From Anaerolineae bacterium (GTDB taxonomy: Bacteria; Chloroflexota; Anaerolineae; UBA4142; SHND01), in assembly GCA_020851635.1 (NCBI GenBank), contig JADZCJ010000015.1, positions 61,900 to 125,899 on the forward strand: a stretch of 64,000 nt of DNA, in the 5' to 3' direction. This document shows positions 17,094-26,575 of the stretch, piece after piece. The notes beneath the pieces were generated by a model. That model searched no databases. It saw only the letters and a list, made by a program, of their open reading frames with translations, and had not been told where the DNA came from. A program made the position numbers and the translations under genes. Each line of letters opens with the position of its first letter. Position 1 is the first letter of the stretch.

Positions 17094-17146
17094 CTTGACA
17101 AAAATAGAGAATCTAATATAATTAGATTAATCTAACATTATTAGAT
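17094..17146 (+). promoter_or_regulatory. TetR-gene promoter with two abutting palindromic operators
   Basis: The promoter is TTGACA (17094-17099), 16 bases, TATAAT (17116-17121). Two 19-bp palindromes abut: AATCTAAT-ATA-ATTAGATT (17109-17127) and AATCTAAC-ATT-ATTAGATT (17128-17146). The first covers the -10 element and the second the predicted start site. This is the layout of an autorepressed TetR gene. Confidence 0.9.
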
Positions 17147-17151
17147 TTTCT

Positions 17152-17787
17152 ATGAATTCCGGTGTCGCCCCTTCCCCCACGTTATCCCCGCGTCGTCAAC
17201 GCAACCGTGATCTGATGGTCGAGTCCATCCTCGAATCCGCCCGCGCGATCATGCGTGAGGACGGCGTGGCTGCCCTTTCCATGCACGAGCTGGCTCGGCG
17301 GCTGGATATGCGCGCGCCTTCGCTGTATCACTATTTTTCAGGCAAGATGGACATTTACGATTCCCTCTTCCGGCTGGGGTTCACCCTGTTTGCCGACAGA
17401 ATGCAACCGGTAACGCAAAATGCCGGGAGCTGGCAGGAAGAATTGGAACTGACGTTTCAAGCATATATGTCATTTGCACTGGAGAACCCCGAGTTGTACC
17501 AGTTGTGTTTTGAACGCCCTGTGCCGGGTTTTGTCCCCTCCCAAGAGAGTCTCGCCCTGAGTTTCGGGCAGCTCAATGCCACATATGAACGCGCGGCGCG
17601 CATACACGAGCTCGCCAATACCGGATTGCCCCCCCGGCAGGCGGTAGATTTGGTGATTGCGATGATGCACGGTCTGACCGCCTTGCATCTGGCGAATGAG
17701 CCGCACCTGCCGGTGGGACAGGGACGTTTTGGCGCCTTGATTCCCGCCGCGTTGTCTGTGCTCGACAAAGCTTGGTCAAATCCCTGA
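17152..17787 (+). CDS. TetR/AcrR-family transcriptional repressor
   Basis: A 211-residue regulator. The N-terminal helix-turn-helix is typical: QRNRDLMVESILESARAIM, then DGVAALSMHELARRLDMRAPSLYHYFSGKMDIYDSLF at about 40-75. The C-terminal ligand and dimer domain resembles the WHG-type TetR C-terminal family (QLCFERPVPGFVP, VIAMMHGLTALHLANEPH). The ATG at 17152 lies about 24 bases from the predicted transcription start and lacks a clear Shine-Dalgarno. Two palindromes on its promoter predict autoregulation. The DinB-like gene 22 bases downstream is the likely co-regulated target. The inducer is unknown. Confidence 0.93.
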   Translation: MNSGVAPSPTLSPRRQRNRDLMVESILESARAIMREDGVAALSMHELARRLDMRAPSLYHYFSGKMDIYDSLFRLGFTLFADRMQPVTQNAGSWQEELELTFQAYMSFALENPELYQLCFERPVPGFVPSQESLALSFGQLNATYERAARIHELANTGLPPRQAVDLVIAMMHGLTALHLANEPHLPVGQGRFGALIPAALSVLDKAWSNP

Positions 17788-17809
17788 CCCGATTCCCTCA
17801 AGGAGAAAA

Positions 17810-18634
17810 ATGGCTGCTCTTGCTGCTTCCCCCACCGTTTTCGGTGCCGTTCGCGTGCCTTATCTCAGCGCCGACGAGGCATATTCCCTTCTGCACACCG
17901 AATTGGAGAGATTCACCGCGCTTCTCGACACGCTTGCGCCTGACGACTGGGGCAAGTCAACCGCCTGTACTGCCTGGAATGTGCGCGAAATGCTCGCCCA
18001 CCAGGCCGGAGGATATGCGAGCGGGACCGGATACCGGGAAATGATTCGACAGTATACCGCCCGACCGAAACAGGGACAGCTCCCCGAAGATGCAATCAAT
18101 GAACTCCAGCTCCGCGAGCGCGCAGACAAATCTCCCACGGAATTGATCGCAGAACTACGCCGCGTTGGTCCCGTCGCGATCCAAAACTGGGCGTATGGGT
18201 TCCGCCTCATCAAGCCGGTTGCAGCTCCGCATCCCGTTGGCGGACGCTTGTCTTTGCGACATCTGATGTGGGTGATCCACAGTCGGGATACCTGGATGCA
18301 TCGCCTGGACATTTGCCGGGCAACCAATCGCCAGTTTTACCAGACGCGAGAACACGATGGGCGTATTGTTGCGCTCGTGGTGCGCGACGTGGGCGCGCTG
18401 CTCCGGAAAAAACTCACAGGGCGGGCAATTGTCCTCGATCTATCAGGTGTCGCAGGTGGTGTCTATCAGGTGGGAGCCGGCGAACCCGGCGCCACCATTC
18501 AGATAGACGCGCTCGATTTCAATATTTTTGCTTCGGGGCGCTTTACGCAAGCACAAGCTCGCGCCAGAGCTTCATTCAGCGGCGATACGGCGCTGGCAGA
18601 AGAGGCACTCTCCAAGATCCTCGTGTTGTATTGA
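17810..18634 (+). CDS. Maleylpyruvate isomerase-family (DinB-like) protein
   Basis: A 274-residue cytosolic protein. The N-terminal metal-binding four-helix DinB/MDMPI domain (about 25-175) includes TACTAWNVREMLAHQAG and LRHLMWVIHSRDTWMHRLDICRA, whose His residues are the expected metal ligands. The C-terminal part (about 185-270) resembles the SCP2-like tail, ending in RASFSGDTALAEEALSKILV. Known relatives use a low-molecular-weight thiol such as mycothiol; which thiol is used here is not visible. AAGGAG lies just upstream of the ATG. It is coupled to the TetR gene and probably derepressed with it. Confidence 0.82.
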   Translation: MAALAASPTVFGAVRVPYLSADEAYSLLHTELERFTALLDTLAPDDWGKSTACTAWNVREMLAHQAGGYASGTGYREMIRQYTARPKQGQLPEDAINELQLRERADKSPTELIAELRRVGPVAIQNWAYGFRLIKPVAAPHPVGGRLSLRHLMWVIHSRDTWMHRLDICRATNRQFYQTREHDGRIVALVVRDVGALLRKKLTGRAIVLDLSGVAGGVYQVGAGEPGATIQIDALDFNIFASGRFTQAQARARASFSGDTALAEEALSKILVLY

Positions 18635-18724
18635 GTTTCTCAACGCATCTTCGACAGAAACAACCGTGAGAGATCGCGGAACACAGACCGCCCTGGTTTT
18701 CGTGCCGGGGCGGAGGAATATTTG

Positions 18725-18760
18725 AAAAAAAAGAGAACGCGCCTGCCGGCGCGTTTTTTG
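18725..18760. terminator. Bidirectional intrinsic terminator
   Basis: The stem AACGCGCC-TGCC-GGCGCGTT is flanked by an A-tract to the left and TTTTTT to the right. It separates the DinB-like gene (+) from the MBL-fold gene (-). Confidence 0.85.
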
Positions 18761-19597
18761 TCACAGGTCGGTGGCAACCCGTTCGACGCGAAACTCGCTG
18801 CCCTGTTTGCGGAGGCGCCCCAGCGTCATGACCGCGTCGTGTTGAAAAATCAGGAGGACATTCTCTTCGTATGCCCACTCCCGAATGCGGCGTTTGGTCT
18901 CGATACTCACCATGGGTTCGAGGTCATAAGACGGGACCCAGGCGAGTCGTTCCAAATAGACGGTGCGACCCGCGAGATCACCGAGAAAAATAGCTTTTTC
19001 GCCTTTGGACTCGATAATGATGGATTGATGGGCGCGCGTATGTCCGGGCGTGATCAGGGTCCGAACTTCTTTGGTGATCTGCGTATCGCCGTTTAAAAGG
19101 CAAACCCGTTCAAGAGGAATAAAATTGTCGGGGAAATAGGTCGCCCTGGTGCGCTCGTTGGGAAACGACGCGTCGAGAAACTCCTGTCGTTGGATCCAAT
19201 ATTCCGCATTGGGAAACGTGGCAATGACCAGAGTTCCGTCGCGTTTGGTATTGCCGCCCGCATGGTCAGCATGCAGATGGGTATTGACTACCAGATCAAT
19301 ATTCTCGGGCAAAAAGCCGATGCGAGCGAGGTTGGTCAAGAGTCTTGAACCGCCCTTGCGCGCAAAATTCTGTTCCTGTTTGGCGGTCAGTTTGGCGCCG
19401 AGACCTGTGTCCACCAGGATGGTTTTTTCGCGCGTCACGATGACGAGACAGTTGACCGCCGTTTTGACACGATTAAATTCGTCGGGCGCGAGCAATTTTT
19501 CCCAGAGGACGCGTGGGACGACACCAAACATGCCGCCCCCATCCATACGGACAAAACCGTCACTGACAACAAACAATTCTACATTGCCGAGTCGCAT
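18761..19597 (-). CDS. MBL-fold metallo-hydrolase
   Basis: A 278-residue hydrolase of the metallo-beta-lactamase superfamily. The metal ligands are visible: THLHADHAGG near 106-115, the His in TPGHTRAHQ near 185, Asp in FLGDLAGR near 204 and His in FQHDAVM near 252. The order and spacing fit the lactonase/AHL-lactonase-like branch of two-metal MBL enzymes; the substrate cannot be read. It starts MRLGNVELFVVSDGFVRMDGGGMFG. It forms its own unit between two terminators, so it is probably independent of secA. Confidence 0.9.
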   Translation of the reverse strand: MRLGNVELFVVSDGFVRMDGGGMFGVVPRVLWEKLLAPDEFNRVKTAVNCLVIVTREKTILVDTGLGAKLTAKQEQNFARKGGSRLLTNLARIGFLPENIDLVVNTHLHADHAGGNTKRDGTLVIATFPNAEYWIQRQEFLDASFPNERTRATYFPDNFIPLERVCLLNGDTQITKEVRTLITPGHTRAHQSIIIESKGEKAIFLGDLAGRTVYLERLAWVPSYDLEPMVSIETKRRIREWAYEENVLLIFQHDAVMTLGRLRKQGSEFRVERVATDL

Positions 19598-19708
19598 GAA
19601 ATCAAAATTGCGGACACCACGCTATAACGACTTGGCGTGGCAAGTCCCTGCAAGGACACATTTTACTCCAAGTAAAAAAAAGAGGGGAAATAACCTGCAT
19701 AGGGCGCC

Positions 19709-19740
19709 AAAAAAGGGCGACGGATCTCTCCGTCGCCAAG
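19709..19740 (-). terminator. Intrinsic terminator of secA
   Basis: On the minus strand, GGCGACGGA-GAGA-TCCGTCGCC is followed by CTTTTTTGG, 15 bases after the secA stop. Confidence 0.9.
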
Positions 19741-19754
19741 TTTTATGCAATTTG

Positions 19755-22628
19755 CTATTTTTTGGCAGAGGCGTTTGCCATGGCGCCCAGAATTTCGTTC
19801 TCGCGACCCATGTGGCAGTTTTTGAATTTTTTGCCGCTGCCGCACGGACACGGTTCGTTGCGTCCGATTTTTGGACCGGCTTTTTTGGCGGGCTGGGCTT
19901 TGCGCGTTTCCTGGTCATGAGTGCGCGATTCCTGCATCGCGCGCGATTGCTGCTGGGGCACACGCGTCAGATGGGCGTGATGAATGTTGTGAGCGATGGT
20001 GCGTTTGATGTCGTTGTTAAGCCCGTTGAACATTTCATATGCTTCGCGCTTGAATGTGACAAGCGGGTCTTGTTGGGCGACGGCGCGCAGCCCGATGCCG
20101 CCGCGCAGTTCGTCCAGCGTGGTCAAGTGCCGCACCCACAGCTTGTCAATCGTGTCGAGCATGACCAGCCGCTCAAGCAAACGGGTCTCGCCTTCACCTT
20201 GCGCCTGCTCCTTGGCGGCATATGCCTGGTCCGCCAGTTCGGCAAGCTGCTCTTGAATCTGCTCGGCGGTCATGTTTTCCCACTGCGCGGGCGCGTCGGC
20301 GGGCAGAGGAAAGATCGTGCGGACTTCAATCGCCAGCGCCTGCAAATCCCAGTCATCCTGATATTTACCGGGGAGCAGCGTATCCACAGTCGAGTCCAGT
20401 TCGTCATGAATCATGCGCCGGACAAACGCGCGCAGGTTCGTTGATTCCAGGATTTTTTGGCGTTCGCCGTAAATCACCTGCCGCTGTTTGTTGATGACAT
20501 CGTCATATTCCAGCAAGTGCTTGCGAATATCAAAGTTGTATCCTTCCATTTTGATTTGCGATTGTTCGATGGCGCGTGCGACCAACGGCAAATCAATCAC
20601 CATCTCTTCATCCTGCCATACGCGCTCGAGCAGACTCTTGTTGCCCATGCGCTTCATGATCTCGTCTTCGAGCGAAACATAAAAACGTGAGGAACCGGGG
20701 TCGCCCTGACGCCCGGCGCGACCGCGCAGCTGGTTGTCAATCCGCCGCGCTTCGTGACGTTCGGTGCCGACGACATGCAGCCCGCCGAGTTCGACGACTT
20801 TATCCCGGTCTTTATCAATTTGCGTCATGGCGCGCGCAAACGCGTCATTCCACAATTCCGGGGCGACAGGTTTCGAGAGGTCAACGCCCTTTTTGCGGAG
20901 TTCTTCGCGCGCAATCCCTTCCGGATTGCCGCCGAGCAAAATGTCAACGCCGCGACCTGCCATATTGGTTGCAACCGTGACCGCGCCGGGTTTACCCGCC
21001 TGGGCAATGATGGTCGCCTCGCGTTCGTGATTCTTGGCGTTCAGAACTTCGTGCTTGACCCCTTTGCGGTTCAAGAGCTTGGCCAACATCTCGGAATTTT
21101 CCACCGACGTGGTGCCCACGAGCACGGGGCGTCCCGCGTCGTGCATTTCCTTGATTTCGTCCACGACCGCCTTGTATTTGGACTCTTCGTTTTTGTAAAT
21201 GACATCCGAATCGTCCTCTCGAATCATCGGGCGGTTGGTGGGAATGACGACCACATCCAAGCCGTAAATCTTGCCAAATTCTTCCTCTTCGGTCTTGGCG
21301 GTGCCCGTCATGCCCGCCAATTTGTGATACATGCGGAAATAGTTCTGAAAAGTGATCGTGGCAAGGGTGAGCGATTCGCGCTGGACCCTGACACCTTCTT
21401 TGGCTTCAATCGCCTGGTGCAGCCCCTCGGAATAGCGCCGTCCAAACATCATGCGCCCCGTGAACTCGTCTACAATGACCACCTCGCCGTCGCGTACGAC
21501 ATAGTCCTTGTCGAGTTTGAACAGCGCGTGCGCCTTGAGCGCATTGTCGAAATAGGAAACAAGTTCGACATATTCGGGATCGTAGAGCGATTTGTTGGCA
21601 GGAATACCCAACAGACGCTCGATTTTGATAATGCCGTCTTCGGTCGGCGAAACGACGCGCAGTTTGGGGTCAATCGTGTAATCTTCGCCTTCTTTCATGC
21701 GAGGCATGAGCTGAGCAAAGCGCCGATAGTCGGACGAAGATTCTTCGGCGGGTCCCGAGATAATCAACGGCGTGCGCGCTTCGTCAATCAGGATGTTGTC
21801 CACTTCGTCCACAATTGCGTAATGCAATTCGCGCTGAACCATCTGGGACACATCGAGCACCATGTTGTCGCGCAGATAGTCAAAACCAAATTCATTGTTG
21901 GTGCCGTACAGAATGTCAGCCGCATACGCTTCGCGTCGCGCGACCGGCATAAAGTGATTCAGGCGGTCGTCCCCGTGCGGATTCGGCTCGTTATAGTTTG
22001 GCTCGTAAATGCCGGCAGCTTCGTGGGCAATGACTCCCGTGCGCATGCCCAGACGCAAAAAGACGGGTCCCATCCAGCCCGCGCCCACGCGCGACAGATA
22101 ATCGTTGGGCGTCACAAGATGCACCCCGCGCTCTGCCAGAGCATTCAAATAGAGCGGCAGAGTTGCGCCCAGCGTCTTGCCTTCACCCGTGCGCTGTTCG
22201 GCGATTTTGCCGTCGTGCAGGACGATACCCGCCATCAACTGCACATCGAAATGGCGCTGTTTATTGACGCGCCACGACGCCTCACGCACGGCGGCGAATG
22301 CCTCGGGCAAAAGCTCGTCCAGCACGGCTTGTTCGAGGTCGAGCAGTTTTTTCTCGCGTTCGGTGACTTTGAGCTCGAGCGTCTTGCGTTCCTTGTCGTC
22401 AGGTTCATCGAGCCATCGCTGTTTCAGCTCGGCGAATTCTTTGCGCTCATCGTCCACCTGCTGATGAAAGCGTTGGCGAAATTCGCCGGTCTTGGCTCTC
22501 AATTCTTCGTCCGTCAGTTTTTGGACCGCGGGTTCGAGTTCATTGATCTTGGCAACGATCGGCTGAAGAGCTTTGATTTCTTTGTCGTTTGGGTCGCCGG
22601 TGATTTTGTAAAAAAGGTTCTTTAACAT
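19755..22628 (-). CDS. secA: Protein translocase ATPase SecA
   Basis: This 957-residue motor drives preproteins through SecYEG. Key signatures are [13 protein letters not shown] (Walker A), [14 protein letters not shown], the preprotein-binding domain, [45 protein letters not shown], and a C-terminal SEC-C zinc motif [13 protein letters not shown] that contacts SecB or ribosomes. Length is slightly above the usual 800-900 because of an extended C-linker rich in Gln and Lys. It starts [17 protein letters not shown]. It is followed by a clean terminator and transcribed separately from the nucleotidyltransferase gene upstream. Confidence 0.98.
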   Translation of the reverse strand: MLKNLFYKITGDPNDKEIKALQPIVAKINELEPAVQKLTDEELRAKTGEFRQRFHQQVDDERKEFAELKQRWLDEPDDKERKTLELKVTEREKKLLDLEQAVLDELLPEAFAAVREASWRVNKQRHFDVQLMAGIVLHDGKIAEQRTGEGKTLGATLPLYLNALAERGVHLVTPNDYLSRVGAGWMGPVFLRLGMRTGVIAHEAAGIYEPNYNEPNPHGDDRLNHFMPVARREAYAADILYGTNNEFGFDYLRDNMVLDVSQMVQRELHYAIVDEVDNILIDEARTPLIISGPAEESSSDYRRFAQLMPRMKEGEDYTIDPKLRVVSPTEDGIIKIERLLGIPANKSLYDPEYVELVSYFDNALKAHALFKLDKDYVVRDGEVVIVDEFTGRMMFGRRYSEGLHQAIEAKEGVRVQRESLTLATITFQNYFRMYHKLAGMTGTAKTEEEEFGKIYGLDVVVIPTNRPMIREDDSDVIYKNEESKYKAVVDEIKEMHDAGRPVLVGTTSVENSEMLAKLLNRKGVKHEVLNAKNHEREATIIAQAGKPGAVTVATNMAGRGVDILLGGNPEGIAREELRKKGVDLSKPVAPELWNDAFARAMTQIDKDRDKVVELGGLHVVGTERHEARRIDNQLRGRAGRQGDPGSSRFYVSLEDEIMKRMGNKSLLERVWQDEEMVIDLPLVARAIEQSQIKMEGYNFDIRKHLLEYDDVINKQRQVIYGERQKILESTNLRAFVRRMIHDELDSTVDTLLPGKYQDDWDLQALAIEVRTIFPLPADAPAQWENMTAEQIQEQLAELADQAYAAKEQAQGEGETRLLERLVMLDTIDKLWVRHLTTLDELRGGIGLRAVAQQDPLVTFKREAYEMFNGLNNDIKRTIAHNIHHAHLTRVPQQQSRAMQESRTHDQETRKAQPAKKAGPKIGRNEPCPCGSGKKFKNCHMGRENEILGAMANASAKK

Positions 22629-22687
22629 TCGTTGTTACTCTCTATCCCGCGAATTTCGGCGGTCACGTTGTCGCTGTATAAACTTGT

Positions 22688-23395
22688 CTATCTCGCGATT
22701 GGGTACCGGCTGGTCGTCTGTGCCGAACGCATGTTCTCTTTGCGCAAGGATGATATTTTCCTCAGAACAAGTCGGTGTAAGCGATTCACCATCGGTTGAC
22801 GAATGCGATGCCGCTGCACAGGGTCACGCAAAATCTGAAACGTCGGGCTGCCTACCAACTGCTCGACTTTGGTCCACAAGGACTCGTTACGATAATCCCC
22901 TTGCAAGGCGTTTTCAATGAGCGCCAAATCCTTGAGGATTCGCATGAATCCGCGTCCTTTTTGGTAAAGTGTTCTGCTTGCAATCTGGACAACCTCTACC
23001 TCTGCACGGATAACGTCCAGACGTGAATCAAGAGAGCTTCGATAGATGCGCGGGTATGGCTTTGCGTCGGGAATTTGTCCAAAAACTGCAATCCCGTTTT
23101 CCAACCAAAAGCGAGGGTATGGTTCAAAAGCCATTGATGCCAGCAAATAGCGCTCTGACCCGAAAACGACATCCAGTTTCACATCGGGAAACGTCTCTTC
23201 CAATTGTTTCTTGACCAGACGTCGGTCATCGCTAGCGACCCCAGTCGGCGTCAGAACCAGAATATCATAGTCGCTGGTTGGCGACGGCAAGCCATGCACA
23301 CGCGAGCCGTGGAAAATAATCGCGGTCGCGTCGGGAACGAGCATGCGGATTTTTCGGGCGATTGCTTTTTGGTCCGGGTCTGAATACGCGTTCAT
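22688..23395 (-). CDS. MNT-type nucleotidyltransferase domain protein
   Basis: A 235-residue protein. The N-terminal minimal nucleotidyltransferase domain shows IIFHGSRVHGLPSPTSDYDILVL, the GSR...SDxD signature with both metal-binding aspartates. LDVVFGSERYLLASMAFEP follows. The C-terminal helical half (about 130-235; ASRTLYQKGRGFMRILKDLALIENAL) could be a HEPN-like or substrate-binding helical bundle; this is a guess. Stand-alone MNT proteins often take part in toxin-antitoxin or defence pairs, but no separate HEPN gene is adjacent. Confidence 0.72.
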   Translation of the reverse strand: MNAYSDPDQKAIARKIRMLVPDATAIIFHGSRVHGLPSPTSDYDILVLTPTGVASDDRRLVKKQLEETFPDVKLDVVFGSERYLLASMAFEPYPRFWLENGIAVFGQIPDAKPYPRIYRSSLDSRLDVIRAEVEVVQIASRTLYQKGRGFMRILKDLALIENALQGDYRNESLWTKVEQLVGSPTFQILRDPVQRHRIRQPMVNRLHRLVLRKISSLRKENMRSAQTTSRYPIAR

Positions 23396-23423
23396 TGTAA
23401 ATCACAAATGTCATTACGATACT

Positions 23424-24380
23424 TTACAAATCCAGGGTATCCCCCACAAACGAGCCGACGCTCTCCGCTTTGTTGGTGCGGTCAATCACACCTGCGAGCA
23501 GCGGGGCGACGGAAAGGACCGTCAAGTTCGGAAGGTCGGTATCGGGCGGCAGAGGCACTGTGTCGGTGCAAATAAATTCCGCAATGCCGCTCGCCTTGAG
23601 ACGCTCCACCGCGGGACCCACCAACGTCGCATGGGTGCAGGCAATTCTAACCGATGTTGCGCCGCTGCGTCTGATCAGCCCAACCGCTTCGGTGATCGTG
23701 CCCGCCGTTTCAACTAGCTCGTCCACCAGAATCACGTTCTTGTTTTCGACGTCGCCAATCACGGTCAACGCCTCCGCCTGTCCGCTGATGCGACGTTTTT
23801 CGACAAAGGCGAGCGGAGCATCCAATTTCTCGGCAATGTTTCGCGCTTTTTTGGCAAACCCGAGATCAGCCGAGACAATGACCGGGTTCTCGAGATTCAG
23901 ACCCTTGATATGCTCTGCAATGAGCGGATATGCTTGCAGCTCGTCGCCGGGGATGCTAAAGAACCCCTGAATCTGCCCCGCATGTAAATCAATGGTGATG
24001 TAGCGGTCCGCGCCCGCCGTGATAATCAAGTCCGCCATCAAACGCGCGGTAATGGGCACGCGCGGCTTGTCTTTTTTGTCGCTGCGCGCATAGGCATAAA
24101 ACGGAATAACCGCCGTAATGCGTCCTGCCGACGAGCGCTTGAGCGTTTCGATAAAAATAAAGAGCTCGATCAGATTGCGATTGACGGGGGGACCGAGACC
24201 TTGAATGATAAAGGTATCATGCCCGCGTACGCTCTGGTGCAGCTGGATGAAAATGTTTTCATTCGCAAAGTCGCTAATCTCGGCTTGCGCCACCGGCATT
24301 TTCAACGCATTGCAGATCTTGGTGGCGAGCGGTTCATTACCACGCCCGGAAAAGATCAACGGCTCGCCCCATGGTTTCAT
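23424..24380 (-). CDS. prs: Ribose-phosphate pyrophosphokinase (PRPP synthetase)
   Basis: This 318-residue enzyme makes PRPP from ribose 5-phosphate and ATP for nucleotide, His and Trp synthesis. Signatures are IFSGRGNEPLATKI at the start, the metal/ATP loop DLHAGQIQGFFSIP (here HAGQ), VIVSADLGFAKKARN and the PRPP loop NVILVDELVETAGTITEA. The usual VDD..DTGGT is altered to VDE..ETAGT, a conservative change. The ATG at 24380 (MKPWGEPLIFSGR) is preferred; the frame continues to a TTG at 24416, but that lies in the hairpin at 24399-24428. Confidence 0.93.
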   Translation of the reverse strand: MKPWGEPLIFSGRGNEPLATKICNALKMPVAQAEISDFANENIFIQLHQSVRGHDTFIIQGLGPPVNRNLIELFIFIETLKRSSAGRITAVIPFYAYARSDKKDKPRVPITARLMADLIITAGADRYITIDLHAGQIQGFFSIPGDELQAYPLIAEHIKGLNLENPVIVSADLGFAKKARNIAEKLDAPLAFVEKRRISGQAEALTVIGDVENKNVILVDELVETAGTITEAVGLIRRSGATSVRIACTHATLVGPAVERLKASGIAEFICTDTVPLPPDTDLPNLTVLSVAPLLAGVIDRTNKAESVGSFVGDTLDL

Positions 24381-24398
24381 TTTGTTCACAAGTCTGAT

Positions 24399-24428
24399 TG
24401 TGGGAATCGTTCGCAAACGATTCCCACA
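24399..24428. repeat. Inverted repeat upstream of prs
   Basis: TGTGGGAATCGT and ACGATTCCCACA are perfect 12-bp arms with a 6-base loop. It lies between the cyclophilin stop and the prs start, with no T-tract on either strand. It is probably a regulatory or processing hairpin. Confidence 0.75.
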
Positions 24429-24437
24429 GCAAGCAGA

Positions 24438-25100
24438 TTATTTTTCCTCGATTACGATTGTGTTGATCACATCACCCACGGCAATCTGGTCGGCAACCCC
24501 CATCGTTTCAGGAGTTGTTTGCCCAAAGGACGTATATGCGCCATCCAAAAACGGCACATCACTCAGCGTGATATAAAACTGGCTGCCGCTGGAGGGCGTG
24601 GTTTCAGGCGGACCGCCCTGACGAGCCATCGCCAGCGCGCCGCGGGGATGGGTGCGCTTGATTTCGGGCGGAATGGTATAACCGGGACCACCCGTGCCGC
24701 GCCCCAGGGGGTCGCCGCCCTGAATCACAAACGGCTGCGGATCTTTTTCCACGCGGTGGAACGTCAAGCCGTCATAAAAACCCTCGCGCGCGAGAAAGAC
24801 GAAATTGTTGACGTGCTGGGGCGCATCCTGGGGGAACAAATCCACCACAATGTCGCCCTTGTTGGTCTTGATGATCGCCCGATACGTTTTGTTCGGGTCA
24901 ATCGTCATGGGCGGCGCAGACGAGTACATATCGGCGCGTTCCGCAGGCGATTTGACAGCTGCCGCGCCTTTGGCGATCAGACCGGCGGCGGTTGTCGGAC
25001 TGACGCTGCTCGCCGGCTGCGACCCGGACCCGCACGCGGCAACCAACGCCAACAAGACAGCAAGAATTAGTGATACGAGACCGATGCGTGTTACGTTCAT
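24438..25100 (-). CDS. Cyclophilin-type peptidyl-prolyl isomerase, lipoprotein
   Basis: A 220-residue secreted foldase. The N-terminus MNVTRIGLVSLILAVLLALVAACGSGSQ is a lipoprotein signal with lipobox LVAAC. The cyclophilin domain (about 65-215) has FHRVEKDPQPFVIQGGDP, with the catalytic Arg in FHRV, GSQFYITLSDVPFLDGAYTSFGQ and VADQIAVGDVI. The bacterial PpiA/PpiB-like domain probably assists folding outside the membrane. The gene abuts the SRPBCC gene stop (TAAATG), suggesting co-transcription. Confidence 0.93.
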   Translation of the reverse strand: MNVTRIGLVSLILAVLLALVAACGSGSQPASSVSPTTAAGLIAKGAAAVKSPAERADMYSSAPPMTIDPNKTYRAIIKTNKGDIVVDLFPQDAPQHVNNFVFLAREGFYDGLTFHRVEKDPQPFVIQGGDPLGRGTGGPGYTIPPEIKRTHPRGALAMARQGGPPETTPSSGSQFYITLSDVPFLDGAYTSFGQTTPETMGVADQIAVGDVINTIVIEEK

Positions 25101-25529
25101 TTAGCTCTCCAGAATCATTTTGAGTTTGGGTGAGGTGTCATTGATCAGACGGCGAATCTTGGGCGCAAAATTGATCTCCATCATTTTCAAGAGACCCGTC
25201 AAGTTGACATTGCCCCTGGCGCTCATGCGCGTGCCCGCCGGGGTGATCTCGAAAATATAGGCGCCGCGCCAGGTAAAAATGGGCGCGACATAGCTGAACG
25301 AAATCTGTTTGTGCGGCTCGAACCCGGTGATCACGCCGTCGAGATTGTACCGGGTGTCCATCAAAACAAATTGTTGTTTGAATTGCGTGCCGACCCCCAT
25401 GGGACCGTTCCCCAACCTTTGAACACTCTGGACAGGCATCCACCTGGGGTTGTTTTCGACGTCGGCAACAAATTCAAACACTTGCGTCACAGGCAGCACA
25501 ATTTCAATGCTGTTGGATATTTGGATCAC
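25101..25529 (-). CDS. SRPBCC-family (polyketide cyclase-like) protein
   Basis: A 142-residue helix-grip-fold protein with the typical opening IEIVLPVTQVFEFVADVENNPRWMP. It continues VGTQFKQQFVLMDTRYNLDGVITGFEPHKQISF and ends in an amphipathic helix, LLKMMEINFAPKIRRLI. These proteins bind hydrophobic ligands in a deep cavity; no ligand can be inferred. It lies between an FKBP and a cyclophilin on the same strand, with its stop codon touching the cyclophilin start. Confidence 0.85.
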   Translation of the reverse strand: MIQISNSIEIVLPVTQVFEFVADVENNPRWMPVQSVQRLGNGPMGVGTQFKQQFVLMDTRYNLDGVITGFEPHKQISFSYVAPIFTWRGAYIFEITPAGTRMSARGNVNLTGLLKMMEINFAPKIRRLINDTSPKLKMILES

Positions 25530-25615
25530 GGTGATTATGCCTCTCGCCCCGCCCTGCGCACTATCGGAGGACGGGCAACAAAGTTGGCAGAGTCGGCTAA
25601 TGCCATCATTACGGA

Positions 25616-26575
25616 TTACTGCACTTGGGTCAGTTCGACATCAAAGACAAGGATCGCGTTCGGCGGAATAACATTCCCTGCGCCGTCGGTCCCGTAACCA
25701 AGTTCGGGCGGAATGATCAGACGACGTTTTTCGCCGACCCTCATTCCGTCCAGACCCTCGTCCCACCCCGGAATCACAGAGCCCGTGCCCAACACAAAAA
25801 CAAATGGCTCGCCGCCCTCAGAGCTGTCGAATTCTGTTCCGTCGGTGAGATACCCCGAATAATGCACACTCACCGTACTGCCCGGATGCGCGACCGCGCC
25901 GGCGCCGGGTTGAATTTCGACAATTTGCAATCCGCTGGGCGTCTGACGGACGGCGCCGGTCACCTCGGGGATGCCGGGTCCCAGCTCGGGCAGCGGACCG
26001 GGCGGCGGATTGCCCTGCATATATAAAACCGCAAACATCAAGACACCAATCACCAGGACTGCGATGGCGCCGATAAAAAACATCGGACTGCGCCCGCGCG
26101 AACCGGACCCGGCTTGGTCGGGACGCGCATCCCATTTGTCCTGCTGGACATGTGTTTGCGCCTGCACAATCAATTCGTCCACATCTTTATAGTGGCTCGC
26201 ATACATTACGCGCGCTTTGCGCAGAGGCGGCAGCGCGCCTTCGTAATCGCCCGCATCGAATTTGGTCTTGCCGTCGCGATACAATTTGTCAATCTCGCGC
26301 ATGCGCAGCGCCCACTGTAATTTAGCTTCGGTGCCCTCGCGAATGCGGTCCTCGGTCATCGCCTTGCGATACAGCGCAATCGCCTTGTCCCACTCTTCGG
26401 CTTGGGACGCGACTTGAGCTTCGGCAAGCCATTGCGCAACCATATCCTGGTCCGGCGCAGCCGCTGCCGATACATTCTCGGCTGCCGTGTTTTCTATCTC
26501 GGTGGTTTCAATCGGTGCAACCTCGCCCGGCTTGATTTCGTCTGATGGATTTTCGCCGAGTTTGTTTTCGCTCAT
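25616..26575 (-). CDS. Membrane-anchored FKBP-type peptidyl-prolyl isomerase with TPR-like N-terminus
   Basis: A 319-residue protein. An acidic N-terminal segment precedes a helical TPR-like part (about 45-150; WLAEAQVASQAEEWDKAIALYRKAM and YRDGKTKFDAGDYEGALPPLRKA). One membrane helix lies at about 163-188, and an extracellular FKBP domain at about 212-319 has VSVHYSGYLTDGTEFDSS, VIPGWDEGLDGMRVGEKRRLIIPPELGYG and NAILVFDVELTQV. The start ATG at 26575 overlaps the phosphatase stop (ATGA). The TPR part inside with a foldase outside suggests a tethered chaperone. Confidence 0.9.
   Translation of the reverse strand: MSENKLGENPSDEIKPGEVAPIETTEIENTAAENVSAAAAPDQDMVAQWLAEAQVASQAEEWDKAIALYRKAMTEDRIREGTEAKLQWALRMREIDKLYRDGKTKFDAGDYEGALPPLRKARVMYASHYKDVDELIVQAQTHVQQDKWDARPDQAGSGSRGRSPMFFIGAIAVLVIGVLMFAVLYMQGNPPPGPLPELGPGIPEVTGAVRQTPSGLQIVEIQPGAGAVAHPGSTVSVHYSGYLTDGTEFDSSEGGEPFVFVLGTGSVIPGWDEGLDGMRVGEKRRLIIPPELGYGTDGAGNVIPPNAILVFDVELTQVQ

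Noticed and set aside
20754..22625. Long plus-strand open frame of 623 codons
   Set aside because: It is exactly antisense to secA and has no recognisable domain; a shadow of GC-rich codon usage.
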